Shown here piece after piece: positions 40,376 to 48,773 of a stretch of DNA of 59,383 bases; the stretch's first letter is position 1; every line of letters starts with the position of its first letter. This DNA comes from Streptomyces cinnamoneus. Its GTDB lineage: Bacteria > Actinomycetota > Actinomycetes > Streptomycetales > Streptomycetaceae. The notes beneath the pieces are model-generated. The model did no database searches and was not told the origin of the DNA. It saw only the letters and a list, made by a program, of their open reading frames with translations. The stretch covers positions 1 to 59,383 of the forward strand of contig NZ_BMVB01000029.1 in the NCBI RefSeq assembly GCF_014650495.1, written 5' to 3'. The position numbers and the translations under genes are program-made.

Positions 40376-41224
40376 ATGCCCACCTCGCCGTCGTCCAGCG
40401 TCCAGAGAGCCCGTGAGACCATCGCGGCCCGCTTGCGGGAGATGCGGCTGGACGCTGGACTGACCGTGGAGTCCCTGGCGGACCGGTGCGGGTGGCACAA
40501 GTCGAAGTCGTCGCGCATCGAGAACACGAAGACGCTGCCTTCCGTTGCCGACATCCGTGCATGGTGCGCCGCGTGTGGAGTCGACGACCAGGCCGCCGAC
40601 CTCATCGCCGCGTCCCGCAGCGCCGACTCGATGTATGTGGAGTGGCGCAGGCTCCACCGGACCGGCCTGCGCCGGAGCCAGGAAAGCCGTGTACCCCTGT
40701 ACGAGCGGACACGACTCTTCCGGATCTACTGCGCGAACGTCATCCCGGGCCTTCTACAGACGGAGGCGTACGCGACGGCCCTGCTGTCCGCGATCACCGC
40801 GTTCCGGGGAACCCCCGACGACGTCACCGAAGCCGTGGCAGCGCGCCTTGCCCGCTCCCGCGTCGTCGAGGAAGGCAATCACCGATTCGGTCTGCTCGTT
40901 GAAGAGGAAGTACTACGACACCGCATGGGGAACGCCGCGACGATGCGAGGACAGCTTGAGTACCTCCTCACGATCATGTCATTGCCACGCGTGTCCTTCG
41001 GCGTCATCCCCTTCACGGCCGATCGTCACATGTGGCCGGTGGAGACATTTTCGATCTTCGATGAAGACCGGGTGACCGTGGAGCTGGTGTCCGCCGCGAT
41101 CACGGTCACCGCCCCCGGCGAGATCGACCTGTACTCGCGAGCCTACGCCGAACTGCAACAACTGGCCGTATACGGGCCGAACGCACGGGCACTGATCAGG
41201 GAGGCCATTCGCGCCCTGCGGTGA
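40376..41224 (+). CDS. XRE transcriptional regulator with DUF5753 domain
   Basis: A 282-residue regulator with helix-turn-helix at residues ~14-70 (ARLREMRLDAGLTVESLADR, SKSSRIENTKTLPSV) and a DUF5753 domain after ~95 (RIYCANVIPGLLQTEAYATA, SFGVIPFTADRHMW). It is homologous to the regulator at 3648 but belongs to a DUF6879-type set on the opposite strand. It is likely to autoregulate and to control the three small genes around it (inference). Confidence 0.86.
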   Translation: MPTSPSSSVQRARETIAARLREMRLDAGLTVESLADRCGWHKSKSSRIENTKTLPSVADIRAWCAACGVDDQAADLIAASRSADSMYVEWRRLHRTGLRRSQESRVPLYERTRLFRIYCANVIPGLLQTEAYATALLSAITAFRGTPDDVTEAVAARLARSRVVEEGNHRFGLLVEEEVLRHRMGNAATMRGQLEYLLTIMSLPRVSFGVIPFTADRHMWPVETFSIFDEDRVTVELVSAAITVTAPGEIDLYSRAYAELQQLAVYGPNARALIREAIRALR

Positions 41225-41228
41225 AGCG

Positions 41229-41279
41229 CTGCAACAGACTGCAACTTCATGGCTCCCAGCCGGTCCGCATCTCTAGCGT
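41229..41279 (+). promoter_or_regulatory. Direct repeat CTGCAAC and leaderless-type promoter
   Basis: CTGCAAC at 41229-41235 and 41239-41245 (10-bp period), followed by TAGCGT at 41274-41279, 6 nt before ATG 41286. The repeat is a candidate binding site for the XRE protein encoded just upstream. Confidence 0.4.
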
Positions 41280-41285
41280 CTGGTC

Positions 41286-41474
41286 ATGACGAAGGACACC
41301 GGAGCCTCCCGGTCCCGCCTCAGCGGCGAGGAGGGCTGCATGACGTGCCCATGGCTCAGGGAGCGGATGCGGCAGGCGAGGGAGACGCTCGACCGCACCA
41401 AGGTCGCCAGCGCCATGGCCGAGGCACGCGAACACCTCGCAGAGGCCCACTGGAAGGCCGTTGCTCATGACTGA
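41286..41474 (+). CDS. Small protein of unknown function
   Basis: A 62-residue hydrophilic, Arg/Glu-rich protein (CMTCPWLRERMRQARETLD ... AREHLAEAHWKAVAHD) with a CxxC at residues ~18-21. A -10-like hexamer immediately upstream suggests its own leaderless promoter. It overlaps the next gene by 8 nt. I recognise no family. Confidence 0.5.
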   Translation: MTKDTGASRSRLSGEEGCMTCPWLRERMRQARETLDRTKVASAMAEAREHLAEAHWKAVAHD

Positions 41475-41853
41475 GATGTCGACCTACAAGGCCGCGAGGA
41501 AGCGAGCCGATGACACCGCCCGGCTCTTGCGCGAGGCGCTCAAGAGCCTTGGGGTTCGAGAGGCGGACGTTCGGGATATCCGGGGAACAGTAACTGCCTC
41601 CGGATATTCCCGCGTGGTGGTGGGAGCGCTCTCCCTGCAGGCTGCCGACAAGCTGGCTGACTCGTTGATCGAGGGGCAGTTGCGAGAGCGCAAGGCGCGG
41701 CAAAGAGCAGGCTGGTCCAGTGTCCGAGATGGGTTGGGCCCCCGGACGGGGCGAGGTACCCGCGCGGTGATCCACGGCGAGAACCTGGCAAGGACCTGCG
41801 GCGCGATCACGGGTTCGTCCACGTCGGCCGCACCGAGGACGGGCAAGCCGTGA
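41467..41853 (+). CDS. Hypothetical protein with a frame-degraded C-terminus
   Basis: A 128-residue ORF. Residues 1-~80 look like a natural helical/beta protein (YKAARKRADDTARLLREALK ... VVVGALSLQAADKLADSLIE). After ~85 the composition turns into Arg/Gly/Thr-rich out-of-frame-like sequence. A more protein-like reading continues in another frame to 41954 (see pseudogene entry). The likely original gene was therefore longer and has shifted frame. Confidence 0.45.
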   Translation: MTEMSTYKAARKRADDTARLLREALKSLGVREADVRDIRGTVTASGYSRVVVGALSLQAADKLADSLIEGQLRERKARQRAGWSSVRDGLGPRTGRGTRAVIHGENLARTCGAITGSSTSAAPRTGKP

Positions 41854-41954
41854 TCATACGCAAAAAGGACCGCTGGACCGTCGTCCCCCTGCGGTTGCTC
41901 ACGCAGGAAGCCGTGGACACGATCAAGGCTCAGGCCGGCATCGGCCCGGTCTGA
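41661..41954 (+). pseudogene. Out-of-frame remnant at the end of the XRE set
   Basis: The frame ending at TGA 41952-41954 reads KDLRRDHGFVHVGRTEDG, then QAVIIRKKDRWTVVPLRLLT and QEAVDTIKAQAGIGPV, which has normal protein composition. It lacks a start codon except GTG 41850 and stays open back to 41661 inside the preceding ORF. It may be the C-terminus of that gene after a frameshift, or a truncated separate gene (GTG 41850, 34 residues). Which is correct cannot be decided without homologs. Confidence 0.4.
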
Positions 41955-41966
41955 GCGGGCAACCGC

Positions 41967-42587
41967 CTAGCCCGGCTCCTCGCCCGGAAGGCCGGTGGAG
42001 AAGGTGGGACGGCCCTGCACCGGGCCGGTCGGCCGGAGGGCGTGGGCTGCGACGGTCACGGCGCGTTCGACGATGGTGTAGGCGAGACCGACGTCCATGC
42101 CGTCGGCCCCCAGCCCGGCCACGGGGACACGGACCTCCACCACGTCGCCGCGCGAGGTGCGCCCCACGGCGACTTCCGTGGTCCGGTGGCCGTCGGTCTC
42201 CACCCGGAGCAGCTCGACCGGTTCGGCGAGATACGCGTACCAGGCGTCGCTTCGCCGGCCGAGTTCGTCGAGCAGCCAGCCGTGGCCGGCGAGCGGTGAG
42301 GACGTGGAGTCGGCCGGCTCGTCGTCGGCGAGCCGGGCGGGGCCGACCGCGGCGATCGACTGCAGGAGCGCGTCGCGGCCGGCCTCGGGGTCGGGCATGA
42401 GGGTGGTGGCGGGGACGCCGGGCCATCGCACGGCCACCCGCGCACGGCCGGAGGTGAGGTCGACGCTCCGGACGCACAGGCCGAGTCCGGCACTCCCGCG
42501 CTGCACGGCACCCAGATCGACGAGCAACGGCGCCCACCATTCGGCCGCGGGCAGTGTGCGGGACGGCCGGACAGGCTGTCGGCTCAT
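41967..42587 (-). CDS. Hypothetical protein
   Basis: A 206-residue protein beginning MSRQPVRPSRTLPAAEWWAP, with GGAGG 9 nt before ATG 42587 (a GTG three codons earlier would lie on top of that site). It is beta-rich, with no signal peptide or membrane segment, and LLVDLGAVQRGSAGLGLCVR and AYLAEPVELLRVETDG as its best-formed stretches. I do not recognise a family. It starts 28 nt after a secreted protein gene on the same strand and may be co-transcribed. Confidence 0.6.
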   Translation of the reverse strand: MSRQPVRPSRTLPAAEWWAPLLVDLGAVQRGSAGLGLCVRSVDLTSGRARVAVRWPGVPATTLMPDPEAGRDALLQSIAAVGPARLADDEPADSTSSPLAGHGWLLDELGRRSDAWYAYLAEPVELLRVETDGHRTTEVAVGRTSRGDVVEVRVPVAGLGADGMDVGLAYTIVERAVTVAAHALRPTGPVQGRPTFSTGLPGEEPG

Positions 42588-42615
42588 CGGGGTCACCCTC
42601 CTGGCGCGGGGTGGA

Positions 42616-43323
42616 TCAGATGTTGATGGCGTTCTTGACCCAGTCGGGACAACGCCCCTGAACGCCCTCGCAGTAGGCGGTGATGACGCCCTTGGGCAGT
42701 TGCGGGATTTTGATGCTGAAGTCTACTCCCGCACGGACGGGCTGGACCTTGTCGACGCGGCATGTCCTGAAGATCCACCAGCCGCTGCACTTCACGTGCA
42801 GCACGTCGGTGAAGTAGTTCCAGGTGTCCGGATATCCGGCGAACTTCTGCTTCCCCGCGGCTCCCGGCCGCGGGTACTGCGTGGTGGCCCGGACGGCCTT
42901 CATGGTGAGGTTGTGCTTCTGTTCTATCTTGGCGAGCCCGAAGCCCTTGTCCCGGCGGGGGTCGTAGTACCCCCGTCGCATATAGACGGTCCAGCCGTCA
43001 CGTTCCTTCCACTGCCCCACCAGGTCGTCGGGCCCGCTGAGCGCCGCGCTCTCCTCCCCGGCGGTACTGGGCGCCTTCCCGGCGCCGAGCTGCTTCACCG
43101 CGGAATCCGGGATCCCGTGCCGACCGAGGTCGGCCAGCGAGAACGAGGAATTCCGCGGAATTCCGGACCCGTTGTCGAAGAGGGAGAACTCCACGTCTCC
43201 GGACGGGCCCCGGGCGGAGGGCGCTGCTGCCATTGCGGACGCCGGTGCCGCTGCGAACAGCCCGGCCGCGAGGCCGAGGGCCGCCGAGGCGACGGCGTAC
43301 CGGGATGCATTCACCTTACGCAT
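42616..43323 (-). CDS. Secreted protein of unknown function with four cysteines
   Basis: A 235-residue preprotein: signal peptide (MRKVNASRYAVASAALGLAA..., Ala-x-Ala near residue 30) and a mature domain. The mature part has aromatic-rich strands (GWTVYMRRGYYDPRRDKGFG, DTWNYFTDVLHVKC) and four Cys in two close pairs (VKCSGWWIFRTC; AYCEGVQGRC). AAGGGGGA precedes ATG 43323. It is an extracellular protein of unknown role; the divergent promoter region to its right is long. Confidence 0.68.
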   Translation of the reverse strand: MRKVNASRYAVASAALGLAAGLFAAAPASAMAAAPSARGPSGDVEFSLFDNGSGIPRNSSFSLADLGRHGIPDSAVKQLGAGKAPSTAGEESAALSGPDDLVGQWKERDGWTVYMRRGYYDPRRDKGFGLAKIEQKHNLTMKAVRATTQYPRPGAAGKQKFAGYPDTWNYFTDVLHVKCSGWWIFRTCRVDKVQPVRAGVDFSIKIPQLPKGVITAYCEGVQGRCPDWVKNAINI

Positions 43324-43883
43324 GGTCCCCCTTGAGGTGACTGCCGTGTCCTTCCGTTGCCGGATCCTCACGATGCGATCCGGCCACCAGCAAGCTAGGG
43401 AGACCATGCGCGACGCGTCGACCCCTGCGGGGGCGAATCGGCCAGCCTCGATCGCTGTCGTCAGCAATCACCATTTGCAACAGGGGAGTTGCGTGCCGCA
43501 CAGCTCACGCGCCGGGGGTCGCGGACCGGGGGGTGGTTCCATTTTCAGCAGGCCGGGGCCCGCAATGTGACCGAAACGTTTTGGCCACGCTCAGGCAGTG
43601 GCCGCCTCCAGGGCGAGCCAAGGCTTCCGCACGCCGCACCGGATCGGGGTCCACGGGACCCGGTGGGCCGCCAACCGGGCGCTCGCGACGTCCAGTCAAA
43701 GAACTGGGAAAGAACCAATACCCACCCAACCGCGCATGCGTCACCCCATCAGGTGACACTCATGGCGGATGCGGAGAACGGCGCGGTACGGTCGCGCCGA
43801 CAACCCCAGACAGACGACGGCCCCCGGCCGGGACTGGCATCCCGATCGAGGGCCTGATCATCCAGGAAGCAGCAACCTTCCCA
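43324..43883. other. 560-nt intergenic region with a palindrome
   Basis: No credible protein is encoded here; all frames give low-complexity translations. GTCACC (43740-43745) / GGTGAC (43752-43757) form an inverted repeat with a 6-nt spacer, 126 nt before the DNA-binding-protein gene at 43884. Both flanking promoters must lie here. Confidence 0.5.
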
Positions 43884-44789
43884 ATGACTGAAGCGCAGTC
43901 TAGCGCGCACGCGTCCGCGCGCACGGAACCTCCGCGAGCCGGAGTGATCCACATCCGGCACCGGCACGACGCCCACTTCACCGTCGTCGGCAATCACCTC
44001 GCCCAGCACCCCGATCTCTCCCTCGTCGCGATCGGCATCGGCGTCCACATCCAGTCGCTGCCCGACGGGGCGTGCGTCGGCATCAAGGATCTGACCCGCC
44101 GCTTCCGTGAAGGCGAGCTCGTCATCGGCCGCGCCCTCAAGGAGCTGGAGGATGCCGGTTATCTGGAGCGCCGACGCGTCCGCAGCGGCGACGGACGGGT
44201 CTCCACGCGGACGCGCTGGTTCGAGCGTCCCGGCGCCCCGCCCCCGCCGGTCGACCTCGTGAAGCGGCGCCCCGCGCCCGTACGCGCGCCCGAGCCGCCC
44301 GCACGGGCGCCGAAGCGTGAACGGACCATCGTGCGCCCGCCGTCACCTGTGGAGCCACCATCGGCGAAGCCGTCACCGGCGGGCGGGCCGGTCGACCGGC
44401 CCGCCGCCGAGCTGCTCGCCGGGCTGCGGCGCAGGGACCCGAGGCTGCTGCTCTCCGAGGCGGACGTGCGGCGTCTCGCCCCCGCCGTCCGTACGTGGCT
44501 CGACCGGGACGTGGGGCCCGCGCAGGTCACCAGGACACTGACCGCCGATCTGCCCGTCGACCCCATCGTCTGGCCCGCCCGTCTGCTCGCCCACCGGCTG
44601 TCCACGTGGCTGCCACCCGCCCTGCCGACACGGCCGGTCGGACATCGTCCGTCCGCCGCCCCCGAGAGCCCTGGACGTCCACTGCCGTTCCAGACCTGCG
44701 ACGGCTGCGAACGGGCCTTCCGGGCCCCCCGGCCCGGCCTGTGCCGCGACTGCCGCGACGGACCACCGGCGGCCGGCACAGCCGCCTGA
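43884..44789 (+). CDS. Winged-helix DNA-binding protein with C-terminal zinc-ribbon-like motif
   Basis: A 301-residue protein. Residues ~20-110 form a winged helix-turn-helix (HFTVVGNHLAQHPDLSLVAI, IKDLTRRFREGELVIGRALK, ELEDAGYLERRRVRS). A Pro/Ala-rich linker follows, then a helical domain (LLSEADVRRLAPAVRTWLDR). The C-terminus has CDGCERAF ... GLCRDCRDG, a Cys4 set suited to zinc binding. I recall many Streptomyces paralogs annotated only as helix-turn-helix proteins. It converges on the ArpA-like gene. Confidence 0.7.
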   Translation: MTEAQSSAHASARTEPPRAGVIHIRHRHDAHFTVVGNHLAQHPDLSLVAIGIGVHIQSLPDGACVGIKDLTRRFREGELVIGRALKELEDAGYLERRRVRSGDGRVSTRTRWFERPGAPPPPVDLVKRRPAPVRAPEPPARAPKRERTIVRPPSPVEPPSAKPSPAGGPVDRPAAELLAGLRRRDPRLLLSEADVRRLAPAVRTWLDRDVGPAQVTRTLTADLPVDPIVWPARLLAHRLSTWLPPALPTRPVGHRPSAAPESPGRPLPFQTCDGCERAFRAPRPGLCRDCRDGPPAAGTAA

Positions 44790-44901
44790 CCCCAGGGGAG
44801 TCCGCGATCAACGCGCCCGGCACGCGCCCGCCGAGCCACCGAGCCGCCGGGTGGCGACGCGGCACCCGCCCGCGGCGCGCTGTCCCACGTACGGGCAGGC
44901 T

Positions 44902-45552
44902 CTACGCACGGACGGCGAGGAACAGCAGGTCGCTGAGCTCCCGCCAGCGCTCGGCGATGTCCGCGCGGTGCTCCAGCACGTCGGAGATGTGCTGCATGCC
45001 GAAGAACCCGGCGACGAGCGACCGGGCCGCGGCCTCGGGCACCACGCCGGGCCGCAGTAGCCCGTCCGCGGCCGCGGCCGTCAGCAGCTCGGTGAGCAGC
45101 TGCGTCCAGTCGACGTACGGGGTGGGCACCTCGGCGTCGATCTCCGGGCGTTCGATCTGCAGCCGGGCGCCCGCCTGGACGATGACGTCGTCGCGGAAGG
45201 CGAGGGCCGCCCGGCTGAGCATCTCCTCGGCGGTCTCCAGCGGGCCGAGGCCCTCCGCCCGGATCTCCTCCAGCAGGACGGGCCAGCGGGCGTAGAGGTG
45301 CTCGACGACGGCGACCGCCAGCACCTCCTTGGAGGGGTAGTGGAAGTACACCGCCCCCTTGGTCATGCCCACCCGGTCGGCGACGTCCTTGACCGAGGTC
45401 CGCCGGAAGCCCTGCGCCGCGAAGAGCTCCGCGGCGGCCCGCAGGACGAGGGCCTTGGTCCGGATCGAGCGGTCCTGCTTGGGGGCGGGCCCCCGGGTGA
45501 CGGCGATGGGTTTCGCCGAGAACGCGGACGTCGGTGGTGCCTCGTTCGCCAT
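44902..45552 (-). CDS. ArpA/ScbR/MmfR-like autoregulator receptor (TetR family)
   Basis: A 216-residue TetR protein of the gamma-butyrolactone-receptor type: RTKALVLRAAAELFAAQGFR, TSVKDVADRVGMTKGAVYFH, YPSKEVLAVAVVEHLYARWP. The last segment (AVYFHYPSKEVLA, ARWP) is diagnostic of ArpA-like receptors. The ligand domain keeps QAGARLQIERP-type residues around the pocket and Trp in YVDWTQLL. It should repress its own gene and the divergent afsA-like gene by binding the palindrome at 45616-45637, and release it on binding a butyrolactone, butenolide or furan signal. ATG 45552. Confidence 0.9.
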   Translation of the reverse strand: MANEAPPTSAFSAKPIAVTRGPAPKQDRSIRTKALVLRAAAELFAAQGFRRTSVKDVADRVGMTKGAVYFHYPSKEVLAVAVVEHLYARWPVLLEEIRAEGLGPLETAEEMLSRAALAFRDDVIVQAGARLQIERPEIDAEVPTPYVDWTQLLTELLTAAAADGLLRPGVVPEAAARSLVAGFFGMQHISDVLEHRADIAERWRELSDLLFLAVRA

Positions 45553-45615
45553 CTGGGTCTCCGTCTCTTCCCTGACCTGCCCTTCCGCGCGAGGGGACTC
45601 CGGAAGGCCATTGCA

Positions 45616-45637
45616 ATATACCTTCCCGACGGTATAT
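45616..45637. promoter_or_regulatory. ARE-type palindromic operator 1 (receptor/afsA intergenic)
   Basis: A 22-nt palindrome with outer arms ATATACC / GGTATAT and centre TTCCCGAC, midway between the divergent receptor and AfsA-homologue genes. It has the TACCTTCC..GGTA layout of autoregulatory elements bound by ArpA/MmfR-type repressors. Confidence 0.82.
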
Positions 45638-45725
45638 TTTCGATTTGCGGTCATACTGATCATGGGAACCGCAGGTCCGGGCCTTGCCGGACAGCTGTCG
45701 GCTCCTTGGGGGAGAGAGTTCGTAC

Positions 45726-46745
45726 ATGCCTGCCACCACTGCATCCTCGCCGTCGTCCACCTGGGCCGGGAGCCCGCTGCCGGGCTTGGGGCGGGGGCTC
45801 AGCCACACCCATCGCGTCCCGCGCCACACCGTCCACAAGGCCGCTGCGACCGAAGTGCTCCTGACCGACGCCCGGCGGCTGGCCGAGGACCGCTTCGCCG
45901 TCGCCGCGCTGTGGCCGCGCGACCGGTTCCTGACCCACCGCGGGAGCGGGGGCCACGCCGACCCGATGCTCCTCGTCGAGACCGTCCGGCAGACCACCAT
46001 CTTCCTGTCGCACCGCTTCTACGGCGTCCCGGCCGACCGCCCCTTCGTCCTGTGCGACCTCGGCTTCGACCTCGACGAGCCGCTGCCGTCCGGGGACGGC
46101 AGCCCGTTACCCCTGACCCTCGACGTCTCCCTCGCGCCCACGGCCACCGGTCCCGGACGCTTCGGGATGCGGCTGCAGGCCACCGTCCACCACGGGGAAC
46201 GGCGCCTGGGTACGGCGTGCCAGAGCTGGCAGGCGGTGACCCCCGAGCGGTACGACCGGATCCGGTACCGCCACCCCGTCTCCCCCGCCGCTCCCGGCGC
46301 GTGGGAGCACGCAACTCCCCTGCACCCCGCGGCCGTCGGCTACCAGCGGACCTCGGACGTCCTGCTGGCCACCGTGCCGGGCACCGCCGCCACGGCCGGG
46401 CACCGCACGTGGCAGCTGCGGATGGACCAGAACCACCCCGTCCTCTTCGACCACGCCTCGGACCACATCCCCGGCATGGTCCTCATGGAGGCGTTCCGCC
46501 AGGCCGCGCACGTCCTCGCGGCCCACGACGCCGGCGCCGGAGCGCACCGCCCCGTGTCCCTCGCCTCGGCGAGCACCGCCTTCCACTCCTTCGGCGAACT
46601 CGACGCCCCCGTCACCATCTCCGCCCAGCCCGTCTTCCGGGCGGGCCCCTACCTGAACGTCACCGCCGCACAGCAGGACCGGACCCTGGCCTCCGCGCTG
46701 GTACGGCCGGCCCTCCCCGGCACGGAAGGCAGCACGGCATGCTGA
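45726..46745 (+). CDS. AfsA-family autoregulator synthase
   Basis: A 339-residue protein with two AfsA hot-dog repeats (TEVLLTDARRLAEDRFAVAA LWPRDRFLTH...; second copy TSDVLLATVP ... WQLRMDQNHPVLFDHASDHI PGMVLMEAFRQ). AfsA condenses a beta-ketoacyl thioester with dihydroxyacetone phosphate, the first committed step to A-factor-like butyrolactones, butenolides and AHFCA furans. ATG 45726 is used; a TTG at 45684 would add 14 residues of no conserved character. Divergent from the receptor gene across ARE 1; the stop overlaps the next ATG by 7 nt. Confidence 0.92.
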   Translation: MPATTASSPSSTWAGSPLPGLGRGLSHTHRVPRHTVHKAAATEVLLTDARRLAEDRFAVAALWPRDRFLTHRGSGGHADPMLLVETVRQTTIFLSHRFYGVPADRPFVLCDLGFDLDEPLPSGDGSPLPLTLDVSLAPTATGPGRFGMRLQATVHHGERRLGTACQSWQAVTPERYDRIRYRHPVSPAAPGAWEHATPLHPAAVGYQRTSDVLLATVPGTAATAGHRTWQLRMDQNHPVLFDHASDHIPGMVLMEAFRQAAHVLAAHDAGAGAHRPVSLASASTAFHSFGELDAPVTISAQPVFRAGPYLNVTAAQQDRTLASALVRPALPGTEGSTAC

Positions 46746-47902
46746 GCACCGCACCCTCCACCCCCCCGACCCCGCCGCCCGGCATGCCCGAGCTCTCCCC
46801 GCTGGCCGTCGCCGCCGAACAGGTCGCCGCGCTCGCCGGACGGGACGCCGCCGCCGTGGAGGAGGGCCGGCGCCTGACGCCGGAACTCGCCGCGGAGATC
46901 GGCGAGTCGGGCTTCGCGCGCCACTTCGTCCCCCGCCGCTGGGGCGGCAGCGCCGGCACGTTCACCGCCCTGCTGGAGAGCGCCGTGCAGATCGCGGAGA
47001 CCTGCGCGTCGGCCGCCTGGTGCGCGACGCTCTACGCCGCGCACGGCCGGCTGGCCGCGTACCTGCCCGAGGCCGGCCAGCGCGACCTGTGGGCCGACGG
47101 CCCCGACGTGCGGATCGCCGCCTCGATCGTCCCGCCCCAGGGCACGGCCGTGGCCGAGGGCGACGGCTGGCGCATCGACGGGCAGTGGTCCTTCGCCAGC
47201 GGCATCGACCACGCCGACTGGGTGCTCCTCGCGAGCCGCCCCACGGGCGCCGACCCCCGCGAGCACCGCATCTTCGCCGTCCCCCGCGCGGACGTCACCG
47301 TGCTGGACACCTGGCACACGCTCGGGCTGCGCGGCACCGGCAGCAACTCCGTCACCTGCGAGGGCGTCCACGTCCCCGCGCACCGCTCGTTCACCCTCGC
47401 CGACCTGCTGCCCGCCCAGCCCGGTGCAGCGCGCTGCCACCAGGTGCCGTACCCGATGGTCGCCGCGCTGATGTTCGCCGCGCCCGTGCTCGGCGGTGCG
47501 CGCGGCGCCCTGCGCGAGTGGCGGGAGGCGACGGCGGTGCGACGGCGCGTCGACGGCCGCCCGGCCCGCGAGACGCCCTCCGCCCAGCAGGTGCTGGCCC
47601 GTTCCTCCGCACAGATCGAGGCCGCCCGGCTGCTCCTCCTGCAGGCCGCGCAGCGCGCGGACGGCGGCGCCGTCACGCCCCTGAGCACGGCCGAGAACCA
47701 GCGGGACGCGGCCATGGCCGCCGACCTGTGCGTGGAGGCCGTCGACCGGCTCTTCCGCACCTCCGGCATCCGCGGCCAGATGGAGAGCGACTCGCTGCAG
47801 CGCCGGTGGCGCGACGTCGGCGCCGCCGCCGGCCACGCCGCCCTGGGCTTCGAGGCGGCGTCCGCCGCGTACGCCGGTGCGGCCTACGGGGGGCACGCAT
47901 GA
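46739..47902 (+). CDS. Acyl-CoA-dehydrogenase-fold flavoprotein (group D monooxygenase/oxidase-like)
   Basis: A 387-residue flavoprotein of the acyl-CoA dehydrogenase superfamily: LTPELAAEIGESGFARHFVP RRWGG at the N-terminus, WSFASGIDHADWVLLASRP and LRGTGSNSVTCEGVHVP in the beta domain, and a C-terminal helical bundle (LFRTSGIRG). It resembles the flavin-dependent hydroxylase branch (HsaA/DszC-like) more than fatty-acid dehydrogenases, lacking the acidic catalytic-base context. Its ATG overlaps the afsA-homologue stop, so it probably oxidises or aromatises the AfsA-derived intermediate. Confidence 0.85.
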   Translation: MLSTAPSTPPTPPPGMPELSPLAVAAEQVAALAGRDAAAVEEGRRLTPELAAEIGESGFARHFVPRRWGGSAGTFTALLESAVQIAETCASAAWCATLYAAHGRLAAYLPEAGQRDLWADGPDVRIAASIVPPQGTAVAEGDGWRIDGQWSFASGIDHADWVLLASRPTGADPREHRIFAVPRADVTVLDTWHTLGLRGTGSNSVTCEGVHVPAHRSFTLADLLPAQPGAARCHQVPYPMVAALMFAAPVLGGARGALREWREATAVRRRVDGRPARETPSAQQVLARSSAQIEAARLLLLQAAQRADGGAVTPLSTAENQRDAAMAADLCVEAVDRLFRTSGIRGQMESDSLQRRWRDVGAAAGHAALGFEAASAAYAGAAYGGHA

Positions 47903-48660
47903 CCGCGCCCGCCGTCGAGCGGACGGCGGGCCCGCACTCCCCGCCCGAACGGCTCGCCCGCGCAGGGCACATCGCCTTCTTCGACGTCGACGAGACGGTG
48001 CTCGCGGCCAAGAGCATGCTCGACTTCTGGAGCTACTGGACGCTGGAGTCCGAGCCCGGCGGCTTCCTGAGCGACGGGGGCCACCCGGGCCCCGCGGCAC
48101 GGGCGCTGCCGGCCGGCGCCGACCGGGCCGAGCGGAACCGCGCCTACTACCGCCGGTTCGCCGGTGTCCCCCTCGCCCGGCTGCAGCGGGCCGGCGAACA
48201 GTGGTACGCCGCCTACCGCCGCAACCGGGCGGCCTTCGTGACCGCCGGCCTCGCAGCGCTGGACCGGCACCGCGACGCGGGCCACGGCGTGGTGCTGGTC
48301 TCCGGCTCGACGCACGCGCTGCTCGCTCCCCTCGCCCGGGACGTGGGCGCCGACCTGGTGCTGTGCACCGAGCAGATCACCGGGCCGGACGGCGTCCTCA
48401 CCGGCGAGGTGCACCACCCGATGATCGGCGAGGCCAAGGCCCGGGCCGTGACCGCGCTGCTCGCACAGCTGCCGGCGGCCGCGGAGGACTGCTTCGGCTA
48501 CGGCGACCACACCAGCGACCTGGCCATGCTGCGGGCCGTGGGCCGGCCGGCGGTGGTCGGCGGGGACCCGGCCCTGCTGGCGCAGGCGCGCCGCCACGGC
48601 TGGCCCGTCCTCCCCGCGACCGCCGGGCCCCGCACCGCGCGGGCCGCGGCCGTCGGGTAG
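47899..48660 (+). CDS. HAD-IB family phosphatase
   Basis: A 253-residue HAD hydrolase with motif I FFDVDETVL (Asp29 nucleophile, Asp31), motif II VLVSGST, and motif IV YGDHTSDLAML; it is SerB/CicA-like in layout with an inserted cap at ~40-120. The AfsA product is a phosphate ester, and a dephosphorylation step is needed to reach the free signal, so this gene (ATGA-coupled to the flavoprotein) is a logical phosphatase for it. The AfsA-flavoprotein-phosphatase trio recalls mmfLHP of methylenomycin furans (comparison from memory). Confidence 0.88.
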   Translation: MTAPAVERTAGPHSPPERLARAGHIAFFDVDETVLAAKSMLDFWSYWTLESEPGGFLSDGGHPGPAARALPAGADRAERNRAYYRRFAGVPLARLQRAGEQWYAAYRRNRAAFVTAGLAALDRHRDAGHGVVLVSGSTHALLAPLARDVGADLVLCTEQITGPDGVLTGEVHHPMIGEAKARAVTALLAQLPAAAEDCFGYGDHTSDLAMLRAVGRPAVVGGDPALLAQARRHGWPVLPATAGPRTARAAAVG

Positions 48661-48709
48661 GACGCTCCGCAGGCCGGGCCCCAGGGCCCGGCCCCTCCCG
48701 GACAGAAAA

Positions 48710-48731
48710 ACATACCTTTCAGAAGGTATGT
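48710..48731. promoter_or_regulatory. ARE-type palindromic operator 2 (before second TetR gene)
   Basis: A 22-nt palindrome with 9-bp arms ACATACCTT / AAGGTATGT and centre TCAG, 43 nt upstream of GTG 48774. It is the best-formed of the three elements in this locus. Confidence 0.88.
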
Positions 48732-48773
48732 TGTGCGCAGTGATCATCCTCCGACGGGACGGAAGGGGAAGAG

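Noticed and set aside
45684..45725. TTG 45684 as the start of the AfsA homologue
   Set aside because: It adds 14 unconserved residues and brings the start closer to ARE 1; ATG 45726 has a GGGGGAGAG site upstream.
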